From: JBBQCW01 sp038319025
GTDB lineage: Bacteria; Actinomycetota; Thermoleophilia; Solirubrobacterales; Solirubrobacteraceae
Direction: 5' to 3'
DNA length: 64,000 bases
NCBI GenBank assembly: GCA_038319025.1
Contig: JBBQCW010000010.1
Location: forward strand, 46,079-110,078
A model generated the notes under the pieces. The model was not told the DNA's origin, did no database searches, and saw only the letters and a list, made by a program, of their open reading frames with translations. The stretch's first letter is position 1. Each line of letters starts with the position of its first letter. Shown in pieces: positions 43,778 to 51,653 of the stretch. The position numbers and the translations under genes were made by a program.

Positions 43778-44181
43778 TGGCCGCTGCGACGCGGGGCGTG
43801 CTTGACACGAGCGTCTTCATCGCCCTGGAATCAGCCCGGCAACTCGACGTCGATCTGCTCCCGGATGAGAACGTCGTATGCCCGGTGACGATCGCGGAAC
43901 TTCAGGCCGGCGTACTCGCGGCCGATGACCTTGAGACCCGCGCGCGGCGACTGGCCACGCTGGAGTCGATCGCCGACGTGGAGGTCCTCGCGATCGACGC
44001 GTCCGTCGCCGCCGAGTGGGCACGCCTGCGGGTACATCTGGCGCAGGTCGGGCGACGACTGAAGGTGAACGACCTGTGGATCGCGGCAACCGCCGCCGCC
44101 CACGGCTTGCCCGTCGTCACTCAGGACGACGACTTCGCCGCGCTGAGCGATGCACCGGGCGTACAGATCATCCGAGTGTGA
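43777..44181 (+). CDS. VapC-like PIN-domain ribonuclease toxin
   Basis: A 134-residue PIN-domain protein. The acidic site is complete: Asp in GVLDTSVFIALE, Glu in TIAELQAGV, Asp in KVNDLWIAATAAAHGLPVVTQDDDF, plus the last Asp cluster. These toxins cleave tRNA or rRNA. Coupled to the antitoxin by a 1-nt overlap. Confidence 0.9.
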   Translation: MAAATRGVLDTSVFIALESARQLDVDLLPDENVVCPVTIAELQAGVLAADDLETRARRLATLESIADVEVLAIDASVAAEWARLRVHLAQVGRRLKVNDLWIAATAAAHGLPVVTQDDDFAALSDAPGVQIIRV

Positions 44182-44184
44182 GCG

Positions 44185-45555
44185 TCACACCCGCTCCAGC
44201 ACGGCCACGCACTCGATGTGCGGCGTCTGCGGAAACATGTCGACCGGCCGCACGCGGTCCAGCCGGTACCCGGCTTCGACGAGCTGAGCGGCGTTCGGCG
44301 CCAGCGTCGTCGGGTTGCAGGAGATGTAGACGATCCGCTTCGCGTTGCATTCGATGATGCGCCGCACGACCTTCTGAGAGAGCCCCGCACGCGGCGGGTC
44401 CACGAGCAACACGTCCGGGCGCGCCGCCGTCTGGAGCAGCTGCGGCAGGACGACGCGCGCATCGCCGGCGAAGAACCGGGCATTGTCGATCTGGTTGCGC
44501 GCCGCGTTGGCGATCGCGTCCTCGACGGCCTCCTCCACGATCTCCAGTCCCCACACCTCACCCGCACGGGCGGCCATGCTGAGGCCGACGGTACCGATGC
44601 CGCAATAGAGGTCGTAGACGCGCTCATACCCCTTCAGCGCGGCCAGCTCAGCGGCGACGCCGTACAGCTGCTCGGCCATCTCGGTGTTGGTCTGGAAGAA
44701 CGCCTCGCCGGAGATGCGCAGGTCCAGCCCGCACACCTCTTCGCGAATTCTGGCGTCGCCCGCGATCAGCTCACTACGCCCACCCGCGGTGGTCTCGCCG
44801 ACGCCCTCGATGACTGTCCACAACACCGACGCCATGTCGGGCAGCGCTTCAGCCAGCGACTCGCGGTCCAACGTGCCGGGCGACGTGACGAGCCGCACCT
44901 GCAGCTCCCCGGTGCGACGGCCCTCGCGCACGACGAGGTTGCGCAGGAAGCCCTGCTGCGTGCGGCGATCGTAGGCGCCCAAACCTTGAGCCCGACACCA
45001 GTCAAGTACGCGGCGGCGGGCATCGTTGCCCGCCTCGGACGCCAGCAGGCAGTCATCGAGAGCGACGATGTCCTCCCAGGAACCAGGAGCGTGGAAGCCG
45101 CAGACGAGCGGACGGCCAGGGGCTTCGTTGTCATGGCCGAACGAGTACTCGAGCTTGTTGCGATAACGCCACTGCTCGACGGCCGGGATCAGCGGCTCCA
45201 TCGTAAAACCGTCGAGCTTGCCGATGCGCCGCAGGGCGTCCTCGATCTGCTCGGCCTTGATCTGGATCTGGCGCTCGTACGGCAGCACCTGCCAGGGCGC
45301 ACCGGGATGGTCGGCCACGGGCGCGATGCGCTCCGGCGACGGCGTGAGGATCTCCTCCACGCGCGCTTCGGCGTAGGCACGCTTGCGTTTGCCCACACGG
45401 GCGCGCACCACGTCACCGGGCAGTCCCCCGCTCACGAAGACCACGTAGCCACCGTCATAGCGCGCCACGCCGTTGCCGCCGTAGGCGAGGGTGTCGACCG
45501 TCAGTTCGATCAGGTCACCGCGCTGGGGGCGAGCGGACATGGGGGCGTCAGACAT
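44185..45555 (-). CDS. TrmA/RlmD-family RNA (uracil-5-)methyltransferase
   Basis: A 456-residue SAM-dependent RNA methyltransferase. An N-terminal TRAM domain (RGDLIELTVDTLAYGGNGVAR) is followed by the catalytic domain with VYDLYCGIGTVGLSMAARAGEVWGLEI (SAM site), LLVDPPRAGLSQKVV and VYISCNPTTLAPNAAQL, with the nucleophile Cys. The Fe-S cluster cysteines of RlmD are missing: the CGGCQ region reads GAPWQVLPYERQ. The target could be 23S rRNA U1939 or another uridine. Start ATG at 45555; an earlier GTG/ATG at 45585 is possible. Confidence 0.88.
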   Translation of the reverse strand: MSDAPMSARPQRGDLIELTVDTLAYGGNGVARYDGGYVVFVSGGLPGDVVRARVGKRKRAYAEARVEEILTPSPERIAPVADHPGAPWQVLPYERQIQIKAEQIEDALRRIGKLDGFTMEPLIPAVEQWRYRNKLEYSFGHDNEAPGRPLVCGFHAPGSWEDIVALDDCLLASEAGNDARRRVLDWCRAQGLGAYDRRTQQGFLRNLVVREGRRTGELQVRLVTSPGTLDRESLAEALPDMASVLWTVIEGVGETTAGGRSELIAGDARIREEVCGLDLRISGEAFFQTNTEMAEQLYGVAAELAALKGYERVYDLYCGIGTVGLSMAARAGEVWGLEIVEEAVEDAIANAARNQIDNARFFAGDARVVLPQLLQTAARPDVLLVDPPRAGLSQKVVRRIIECNAKRIVYISCNPTTLAPNAAQLVEAGYRLDRVRPVDMFPQTPHIECVAVLERV

Positions 45556-45609
45556 GCCCCGCAGGATGGCAGGACGGACGCGCACGGCGTCCCTCCCGTC
45601 CTCAGAAGA

Positions 45610-46155
45610 TCAGGCGAGAGCCTTCTCGGTGGCGCGCAGAACACCCTTACGGTTGGCGTTGCGGCGCTCGTAGTCGCGAACTTTGCGCAGCTGAGCGGGC
45701 CGCAGATCAGCGAGGCGCTCGACCACCTGAGCAGCCGTCAGGTCGTCGTAGCCGGTGATGGGAAATCCAGGGGCGCCGAGGCGACCACGAGCCCGATCGA
45801 CCTCCCGCGTCACGGGCGAGGCCACTGTGCGCTTGCGCGCCTGGCGAGCTGCCGTCTCGACCTCCTTGCGACCCCGGCCGACGAACCTCTCCATCTCGGC
45901 CAGCAGATCCTCCGCCTGCCGACGACCGCCCAGCACCAGGCTCTGCACGAGGTCCTCGGCGTCGGACTTGGTCATGCGGCCACGTCGCACCGCATCGTCG
46001 ACGATCTCCTGCACCCGCTCGCGCTGCAGAACGAGGCTGCGCTGCAGCACCTCCAGCCCGGCGGTAACACCATCCGGCAATGCGTCAGTGTCCGAAACAG
46101 CCGTTTTGGGGGCCTGCGAAGGCGTGGCGGTGGGCGTCTTCATGGTCTGAGGCAC
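45610..46155 (-). CDS. phasin-like coiled-coil protein
   Basis: A 181-residue soluble protein. The middle (LQRSLVLQRERVQEIVDDAVRRGRMTKSDAEDLVQSLVLGGRRQAEDLLAEMERFVGRGR) is amphipathic helix resembling the phasin/PhaF-type granule proteins. The C-terminal 45 residues (PITGYDDLTAAQVVERLADLRPAQLRKVRDYERRNANRKGVL) form a small helical domain seen in many actinobacterial proteins. It may coat polyhydroxyalkanoate or lipid granules, but no synthase gene is in view. Alternative ATG at 46143. Confidence 0.65.
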   Translation of the reverse strand: MPQTMKTPTATPSQAPKTAVSDTDALPDGVTAGLEVLQRSLVLQRERVQEIVDDAVRRGRMTKSDAEDLVQSLVLGGRRQAEDLLAEMERFVGRGRKEVETAARQARKRTVASPVTREVDRARGRLGAPGFPITGYDDLTAAQVVERLADLRPAQLRKVRDYERRNANRKGVLRATEKALA

Positions 46156-46164
46156 GCGGGGAGG

Positions 46165-47040
46165 CTACCCCACGAGCAGGTATTCCAAGAGTGCCTTCTG
46201 CGCGTGCCTGCGGTTCTCGGCCTGCTGCCAGATCCGCTGCCGTTCGCCGTACAGCACCTCGGCGGTGATCTCATCGCCCGGATGTGCGGGCAGGCAATGC
46301 AAAGCGATCGCTCCCGGCGCTGCCTGGGCCAGTAGTGCGTCGTCGATGCGGTACGGCGCGAGGTCACGGGTGCGCTCCTCGGCGGTGTCCTCATCGCCCA
46401 TCGAGACCCATACGTCGGTGTAGACGGCGTGGGCGTCGCGGACGGCTTCGACGGGATCATAGGTGCGGGTACCGCCGGCCTCCGGCTCAAGCTCATAACC
46501 GGGCGGGGAGGCGACAGCCACCTCGACACCGGCGATCCCCCCGACCAACGCCAGCGACCGGGCGACGTTGTTTCCGTCGCCCACGTAGGCCAGTTTCAGG
46601 CCTTCCACTTCCCCGAACTCCTCACGAAGGGTGAGCAGATCAGCCAGCGCCTGCGAGGGGTGATGACCGTCGGTGAGCATGTTGAAGACAGGGATGGTGC
46701 CCTCGGCCGCAAGCTCGGCCAGCAGCGCATCGCTGTTGGTGCGCAGCCCGATCGCCTGAACGTGAGAGGACAGGATGCGCGCGGTGTCCTTGATCGACTC
46801 CCCGCGCGAGAGCTGCATCTCGGCGGGCCGCAGGATCATCGGATGACCGCCCAGTTCGACGACCCCGGCCTCGTAGGACAAACGGGTGCGCGTAGACGGC
46901 TTGGCGAACAGCAGGGCGATCACGTTGCCGGCCAATGCGTCGGAGGACCGCGGGGATTCCTTCAGCTCCAGCGCGCGGTCGAGCAGGCCGTCCAGAGCGG
47001 GGCGGTCGAGTTCTTCTCCGGTCAGGAAGTGGCGGGCCAT
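46165..47040 (-). CDS. argF: ornithine carbamoyltransferase
   Basis: Forms citrulline from ornithine and carbamoyl phosphate in arginine synthesis. The 291-residue sequence contains the carbamoyl-phosphate loop FAKPSTRTRLSYEAG, the HPSQALADLLT block, GDGNNVARSL and the ornithine-binding HCLPAHPGDEI. No other arg genes are nearby. Divergent from the EEP hydrolase, 23 nt apart. Confidence 0.95.
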   Translation of the reverse strand: MARHFLTGEELDRPALDGLLDRALELKESPRSSDALAGNVIALLFAKPSTRTRLSYEAGVVELGGHPMILRPAEMQLSRGESIKDTARILSSHVQAIGLRTNSDALLAELAAEGTIPVFNMLTDGHHPSQALADLLTLREEFGEVEGLKLAYVGDGNNVARSLALVGGIAGVEVAVASPPGYELEPEAGGTRTYDPVEAVRDAHAVYTDVWVSMGDEDTAEERTRDLAPYRIDDALLAQAAPGAIALHCLPAHPGDEITAEVLYGERQRIWQQAENRRHAQKALLEYLLVG

Positions 47041-47063
47041 TACAGGCGCGGGAGAATAGCCGG

Positions 47064-47726
47064 GTGGAGCTGATCACCTGGAATCTCTTTCACGGGCGAG
47101 CGATCCCGCCCGACGATCGCGACCTGCTCGGCGACTTCACCGCGCTGATCGCCGCGTGGTCGTGGGACGTGCTGCTCCTGCAGGAATGTCCGCCGTGGTG
47201 GCCGGCGGCGATCGGGCGGGCATGTGGGGCCGACGCCCGCGTGTCGTTGACCTCGCGCAACATGCTCCTGCCGCTTCGCCGCGCTGCGGCGGTGCGCAGG
47301 CCGGAGCTCATGAAATCCGGTGGCGGGAGCGCGAACGCGATCCTCGTGCGGGGCGGCGGGTCCCTCGCCGAGCACCAGGCGGCCACGCTGCGCCGGTGGC
47401 CCGAGCGGCGCACGGTGCAAGCGGTTCGCTTGGCGTCGTCCGGCGTGTGGGTGGGCAACCTGCACGCGCAGGTGCACTCGGACGCCAGGGCGTTTGCGGA
47501 CGCGGCCCGCGCTTCGGCCTTCGTGTTGCGCTGCGCCGCGGACGCGCCGGTGGTGCTGGGTGGCGACTTCAACGTGCGTACGCCGCGATGCCCGGGGCTG
47601 GCCCTGGTCGGCGGCCGCAAGGTCGACCACGTACTGGCCCGCGGGCTGCACGCCGTCGGAGGGACGGAGGTGTTGCCGCGAGGCGGGCTATCGGATCACG
47701 CACCGCTCCGGGTGACGCTGGCTTGA
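47064..47726 (+). CDS. endonuclease/exonuclease/phosphatase-family protein
   Basis: A 220-residue EEP-fold metallohydrolase starting at the GTG at 47064 (VELITWNLFHGR). Conserved positions: WN-x-x-H near the start, LLLQE for the metal Glu, GGDFNVR and the C-terminal GLSDHAPLRV with the catalytic His. It could act on DNA or on a phosphoester. There is no signal peptide. Confidence 0.85.
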   Translation: MELITWNLFHGRAIPPDDRDLLGDFTALIAAWSWDVLLLQECPPWWPAAIGRACGADARVSLTSRNMLLPLRRAAAVRRPELMKSGGGSANAILVRGGGSLAEHQAATLRRWPERRTVQAVRLASSGVWVGNLHAQVHSDARAFADAARASAFVLRCAADAPVVLGGDFNVRTPRCPGLALVGGRKVDHVLARGLHAVGGTEVLPRGGLSDHAPLRVTLA

Positions 47727-47753
47727 ACCGGATCCTTACGTCGCGATAGGCGC

Positions 47754-48242
47754 TCACCGCCGCCCAAGCCGCAGCCCGAACCCACGGGCCATGAAGAACG
47801 CGCGCTCGGCCACCGTGCCGGGCTGGGGCAGGATGCCGACCTGGATGGCGGCGTCGTAGCGATCGAAGAACACGCGCACCCGCCACAGGCGGTCGCGGGG
47901 CGGATCCAGTTCGAAATAGCAGACGCCGTTGACCTGGACGTACCGCTTACTCGCGGGCAATCCCTCAAGGTCGCCCAGGTGCGTGCCCTTCACCACGAAC
48001 GGCGCCACGAGGTAGCGCCCATCGGTCAGCCGCTCGCCGATCCGCTCGATGCGTGCGTCGGGGAACGCCGTCCACAGCGCCCGTGCGTGCAACCCGATGG
48101 CCTGAGGACCGTCTAGCGGATCCCGGCTGAGCGGATCCTCGTAGAAGACGTCCGGCGCGCACACGTCGTGGAAGGCGTGCTGGTCGCGACCTGACCACGC
48201 TGCCTCCCAGCGGTCGGCGAGATTCTGGTGGACGAGGGTCAC
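47754..48242 (-). CDS. SnoaL-like/ester cyclase-type protein
   Basis: A 162-residue cone-fold (NTF2-like) protein: LADRWEAAWSGRDQHAFHDVCAPDVFYEDPLSRDPLDGPQAIGLHARALWTAFPD is the SnoaL/ester-cyclase pattern. The substrate is unknown. It overlaps thiG by 4 nt (ATGA: its start on the thiG stop), so it is the last gene of the thiO-thiS-thiG transcript, but a thiamine role is not established. Confidence 0.75.
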   Translation of the reverse strand: MTLVHQNLADRWEAAWSGRDQHAFHDVCAPDVFYEDPLSRDPLDGPQAIGLHARALWTAFPDARIERIGERLTDGRYLVAPFVVKGTHLGDLEGLPASKRYVQVNGVCYFELDPPRDRLWRVRVFFDRYDAAIQVGILPQPGTVAERAFFMARGFGLRLGRR

Positions 48243-49057
48243 GCGGCGGGACCGAACTCGGGCCGACCGGCATCCGGGGTGGAGGCGGTCGCGTGCGGGC
48301 GGCGTGGGATCCGGCCGGCGCCCGCAGCAAGTCGGCCTGCCTCAATGGCCCGGCGCATCGCCGTGGCCATGGCCACCGGATCTTGCGCCCTCGAGATGGC
48401 ACTGGCGATCAGGCATCCATCACAGCCCAGTTCCATGGCCAGCGCCGCGTCGGAGGCCGTGCCGATGCCGGCGTCGCAGATCACCGGGACAGTTGCACGC
48501 TCGGTGATCAGCGCAATGTTGTCCGGGTTGCGGATCCCCAGGCCGGAGCCGATCGGCGAGCCCAGCGGCATCACGGCCGCGCACCCCACGTCCTCCAGTC
48601 GCCGCGCCAGCACCGGGTCGTCGGTGGTGTAGGGCAGCACGATGAACCCGTCGGCGACCAGACGCTCGGCAGCCACCAGCAACTCGGGCCCATCGGGCAG
48701 CAGGGTGCGTTCGTCGCCGATCACCTCGAGCTTGATCCAGTCCGTGGCGAACGCCTCCCGCGCGAGCTGCGCCGTGAGGACCGCATCCCGGGCCGTGTAA
48801 CACCCGGCCGTGTTGGGCAGGAGGTCAACGCCGGCGCCGGCGAGCACGTCGACCAGGGATCCGCGAGCGGCCGGATCGACGCGGCGCAGGGCCACCGTGA
48901 CCATGTCGGTAGCGCTGGCCGCGATCGCTTCGGCCAAGGTCTGCAGCCGCGGGAATCCGCCGGTGCCCAGGATCAGCCGCGAGCTCAGCGTGCGACCGGC
49001 GATGACGAACGGATCGGTGGCGATATCCGCGGCGGCGGTCGGCTCCATAGCCGTCAT
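48239..49057 (-). CDS. thiG: thiazole synthase ThiG
   Basis: Makes the thiazole phosphate of thiamine from DXP, ThiS-thiocarboxylate and dehydroglycine. The 272-residue TIM barrel has SRLILGTGGF, the Schiff-base region TDWIKLEVIGDERTLLPD, PLGSPIGSGLGI and VPVICDAGIGTASDAALAMELGCDGCL. The ATG at 49057 overlaps the thiS stop (ATGA). A basic, disordered tail of about 20 residues follows the barrel. Confidence 0.95.
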   Translation of the reverse strand: MTAMEPTAAADIATDPFVIAGRTLSSRLILGTGGFPRLQTLAEAIAASATDMVTVALRRVDPAARGSLVDVLAGAGVDLLPNTAGCYTARDAVLTAQLAREAFATDWIKLEVIGDERTLLPDGPELLVAAERLVADGFIVLPYTTDDPVLARRLEDVGCAAVMPLGSPIGSGLGIRNPDNIALITERATVPVICDAGIGTASDAALAMELGCDGCLIASAISRAQDPVAMATAMRRAIEAGRLAAGAGRIPRRPHATASTPDAGRPEFGPAA

Positions 49058-49257
49058 CCTCCCTGCATCGCGGTCAGGACCTCGACTCGGGCACCGGCGA
49101 CGACGGTCGTACCGGTCCACTGGGTCCGCGGCACGACCTCCTCGTCCACGGCAACCGCGACGCCGCGACGCTCGGGCTCCACGCCCAGATGGTCGAGCAG
49201 CGCCGCGACGGTCGCCCCGTCCTGACCGTCGGTCGCCTCGCCGTTGAGCCAGATCAT
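49054..49257 (-). CDS. thiS: sulfur carrier protein ThiS
   Basis: A 67-residue ubiquitin-like carrier ending in the required Gly-Gly. The MIWLNGEATD start and VAVAVDEEVVPRTQW segment are typical. It overlaps thiO by 4 nt and thiG by 4 nt. Confidence 0.94.
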   Translation of the reverse strand: MIWLNGEATDGQDGATVAALLDHLGVEPERRGVAVAVDEEVVPRTQWTGTTVVAGARVEVLTAMQGG

Positions 49258-50399
49258 GTGAGGAGTCTCTCGCCCGCGAACCGGTCGGGGGCGAACGCGT
49301 GCTCCTGAGGCTCCCCCGCGAGCCCGGCCGCGAGGAGATCAGCCGTCACCGGCGCCAGCAGGATCCCATGCCGGTGGTGGCCGGTCGCGTAGTGCAGGCC
49401 AGGGCAGGCAGGGTGCTCACCGAGTATCGGCGCGTTGTCGGGAGTGGAAGGCCGCAGGCCCGCGCGAGCCTCCTCGAGCACCAGTTCGAGCACACCGGGG
49501 ACGAGCTCACTCGCGTCGCGGATGAGGTCGTGCACAGCTCCGGTGGTCACGGTGGTGTCAAAGCCCTGCTCCTCCATCGTGGCGCCCAGCACGTAGCGCC
49601 CATCACCTCGCGGAACGAGGTAGCCCGTCTCGTAGCGGAGCGTCCTGGTCAGCAGACCTGGGCCGGCGGGATCGGTGAGGCGCAGGATCTGCCCCTTCAC
49701 GGGGCGCAGCGGCACCGTTGCCTCGGGCGGTGCCAGCGCCCCGCTCCACGCGCCGGCGGCCAGGACGACCGCGCCGGAGTGGAGCTCTTCACCGTCGGCG
49801 AGGGCCACACCGAGGACTCCGCCCGTGCCGGTCAGTACCGCTTCCACCACCACGCCTGGCCGAATGTCGACACCCACGCGACGGGCCGCCTGGGCCAGCG
49901 CCGCCGCGAGCAGCCGCGGGTCCGCCGCGTGGTCGTCGGGCACCTCCATCGCCGCACGCAAGGTCGGAGCCAAAGCAGGCTCAAGCGCGCGGGCCTCGCC
50001 GGGAAGCAGCCGGGTCGCGGCGAGCCCGGTGCGTGAACGGAAGGCGAGCTCGTGCTCCAGCCATGCCGCTTCGGAGGTGTCCCGGGCTACGACGAGCGTG
50101 CCCGTCGTAGCGTAGGGCGACGCCATCCCCGATACGTCCGCGAGCTCAGCGGCGAACGTGGGCCAGCGAGCTGCGCTCTGCAGGCCGAGCGCCAGCAGCG
50201 CCCGCTCGCCGGCATCGGCCTCGGCCACCGGCGCGAGCATTCCGGCGGCGACCCAAGAGGCGCTGCCGCGGGCGGGAACGTCGTCGCGTTCAAGCACCAC
50301 GACTGACAGCCCGCGGGCGCGAGCGCGCCACGCGACGGCGAGGCCGATGACGCCCCCGCCGACGATCACCACGTCGCAGGTGTTGTCGTGGTCTGGCAC
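49254..50399 (-). CDS. thiO: glycine oxidase ThiO
   Basis: FAD enzyme that turns glycine into the imine used by ThiG. The start is GTG at 50399 (381 residues), with the FAD dinucleotide fold CDVVIVGGGVIGLAVAWRARARGLSVVVLER at the N-terminus and the DAO-family end GLRPSTPDNAPILGEHP and YATGHHRHGILLAPVTADL. It heads thiO-thiS-thiG. ThiO instead of ThiH is the aerobic route. Divergent from thiE with about 40 nt between, too short for a TPP riboswitch. Confidence 0.94.
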   Translation of the reverse strand: MPDHDNTCDVVIVGGGVIGLAVAWRARARGLSVVVLERDDVPARGSASWVAAGMLAPVAEADAGERALLALGLQSAARWPTFAAELADVSGMASPYATTGTLVVARDTSEAAWLEHELAFRSRTGLAATRLLPGEARALEPALAPTLRAAMEVPDDHAADPRLLAAALAQAARRVGVDIRPGVVVEAVLTGTGGVLGVALADGEELHSGAVVLAAGAWSGALAPPEATVPLRPVKGQILRLTDPAGPGLLTRTLRYETGYLVPRGDGRYVLGATMEEQGFDTTVTTGAVHDLIRDASELVPGVLELVLEEARAGLRPSTPDNAPILGEHPACPGLHYATGHHRHGILLAPVTADLLAAGLAGEPQEHAFAPDRFAGERLLT

Positions 50400-50440
50400 C
50401 CCTGGTGATGGTAGTCGCCCCGGCTTGCGACACTTGTCCG

Positions 50441-51097
50441 GTGACCCGCCGCGAACGCCTGAACGCCGCACGGCTGTACCTGGTGACGCCCCTTGCCCCG
50501 GGTGGCCGCTCGCTGGAAGCCCTCCTGACGGCCACGTTGGCCGAAGGCGTGGACATCGTCCAGCTCCGTGACAAGGGCGCGAGCGACGCTGAGTTGCTCG
50601 CCGGCGCCGCGGTGGCCCACCGTCTGTGCACGCAGGCCGGCGCCCTCTTCATCCTCAACGACCGGCCCGACCTTGCCGCCCGCGCCGAGGCCGACGGTGT
50701 CCATCTCGGGCAGGACGACATGCCCGTCGACGAGGCCCGCGCGCTCCTCGGCCCTGACCCGCTCATCGGACTGTCCACCCACTCGCCGGCGGACATCGAC
50801 CGTGTCGCCACCACCGCCGCGGTGGACTACATCGGGGTCGGGCCCGTCCACGCCACCCCGACCAAACCGGGGCGCGCGGCCGTCGGCTTGGAACTTGTGG
50901 AGTACGCCACCGCCCACGCGGTACTGCCGTGGTTTGCCATCGGCGGCGTCGACCCAGACACCATGACCGCGGTGATCGACGCCGGCGCAGAGCGTGTGGC
51001 GCTCGTGCGCGCGATCACCGACGCACCTGACCCCGGCGCGGCCGCCCGGGCCCTCCGCTTACGGCTCACCGAACCGGCGGCGGTCTCCCATGGGTAA
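50441..51097 (+). CDS. thiE: thiamine-phosphate synthase ThiE
   Basis: Couples the pyrimidine and thiazole halves of thiamine. The 218-residue TIM barrel (GTG start at 50441) shows VDIVQLRDKGASDAELL, FILNDRPDLAARAEADGVHLGQDDMP and YIGVGPVHATPTKPGR, all standard. The preceding in-frame ATGs at 50405/50408 would overlap the thiO promoter region. The last 8 nt overlap the next gene. Confidence 0.95.
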   Translation: MTRRERLNAARLYLVTPLAPGGRSLEALLTATLAEGVDIVQLRDKGASDAELLAGAAVAHRLCTQAGALFILNDRPDLAARAEADGVHLGQDDMPVDEARALLGPDPLIGLSTHSPADIDRVATTAAVDYIGVGPVHATPTKPGRAAVGLELVEYATAHAVLPWFAIGGVDPDTMTAVIDAGAERVALVRAITDAPDPGAAARALRLRLTEPAAVSHG

Positions 51098-51617
51098 ACG
51101 CAGCCGCAAGCGCCGGCCGGGCGATATGCCCCTCACCCCGCCGCATGAGGCGAAGGGCATCGTGCCGGAGATCGTTCTCACGGATCCCGACGGCAAGCCG
51201 CTCTCCAAGAGCGAGAAGCGCAACGCGCAGGCCCGTGCCCAACTCGAGCCGCTCAAGCCCGGCGAGCGGCCGGGAGCCGTAACCGTCGCCGCCGTGGTGG
51301 CCACCGTATTCGCGCTCGCCCAGGTGGTGCTGCTCTTGGCTGGGGTGACGATCAAGGGGAAGACCCCCAGCCCTGGTGGCGTCCTCTTCTTCGCCGTCAT
51401 CATGCTCGTCGCCGCCTGGGGCCTGTGGAACGTCAAGTACTGGGCCGTGCTGGGCTTCGAAGCCCTGCTGGCGATCGTCATCGTGGCCTTCTCGCTCTTC
51501 CTCCTGAAGGGCACGTTGCTCGGCATCCTCATCTGCACCACCATCGTGGCCCTGAGCGGCTGGCTGTTCTGGAAGCTGGTGCGGGCGATGGCGCGCATCC
51601 AGATGCCGCGACCGTAA
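51090..51617 (+). CDS. small polytopic membrane protein
   Basis: A 175-residue protein from the ATG at 51090, overlapping thiE by 8 nt. A basic, polar N-terminus (MGKRSRKRRPGDMPLTPPHEAKG) is followed by four hydrophobic segments (about residues 65-165) and a basic end. No family recognised. Confidence 0.7.
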   Translation: MGKRSRKRRPGDMPLTPPHEAKGIVPEIVLTDPDGKPLSKSEKRNAQARAQLEPLKPGERPGAVTVAAVVATVFALAQVVLLLAGVTIKGKTPSPGGVLFFAVIMLVAAWGLWNVKYWAVLGFEALLAIVIVAFSLFLLKGTLLGILICTTIVALSGWLFWKLVRAMARIQMPRP

Positions 51618-51653
51618 GCCCGCCCGCCCCGAGGCGTTCGGTAGTCTCGATTA

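Noticed and set aside
50400..50440. TPP riboswitch between thiO and thiE
   Set aside because: Only about 41 nt separate the two starts, too short for a THI-box aptamer, and no conserved aptamer core is visible.
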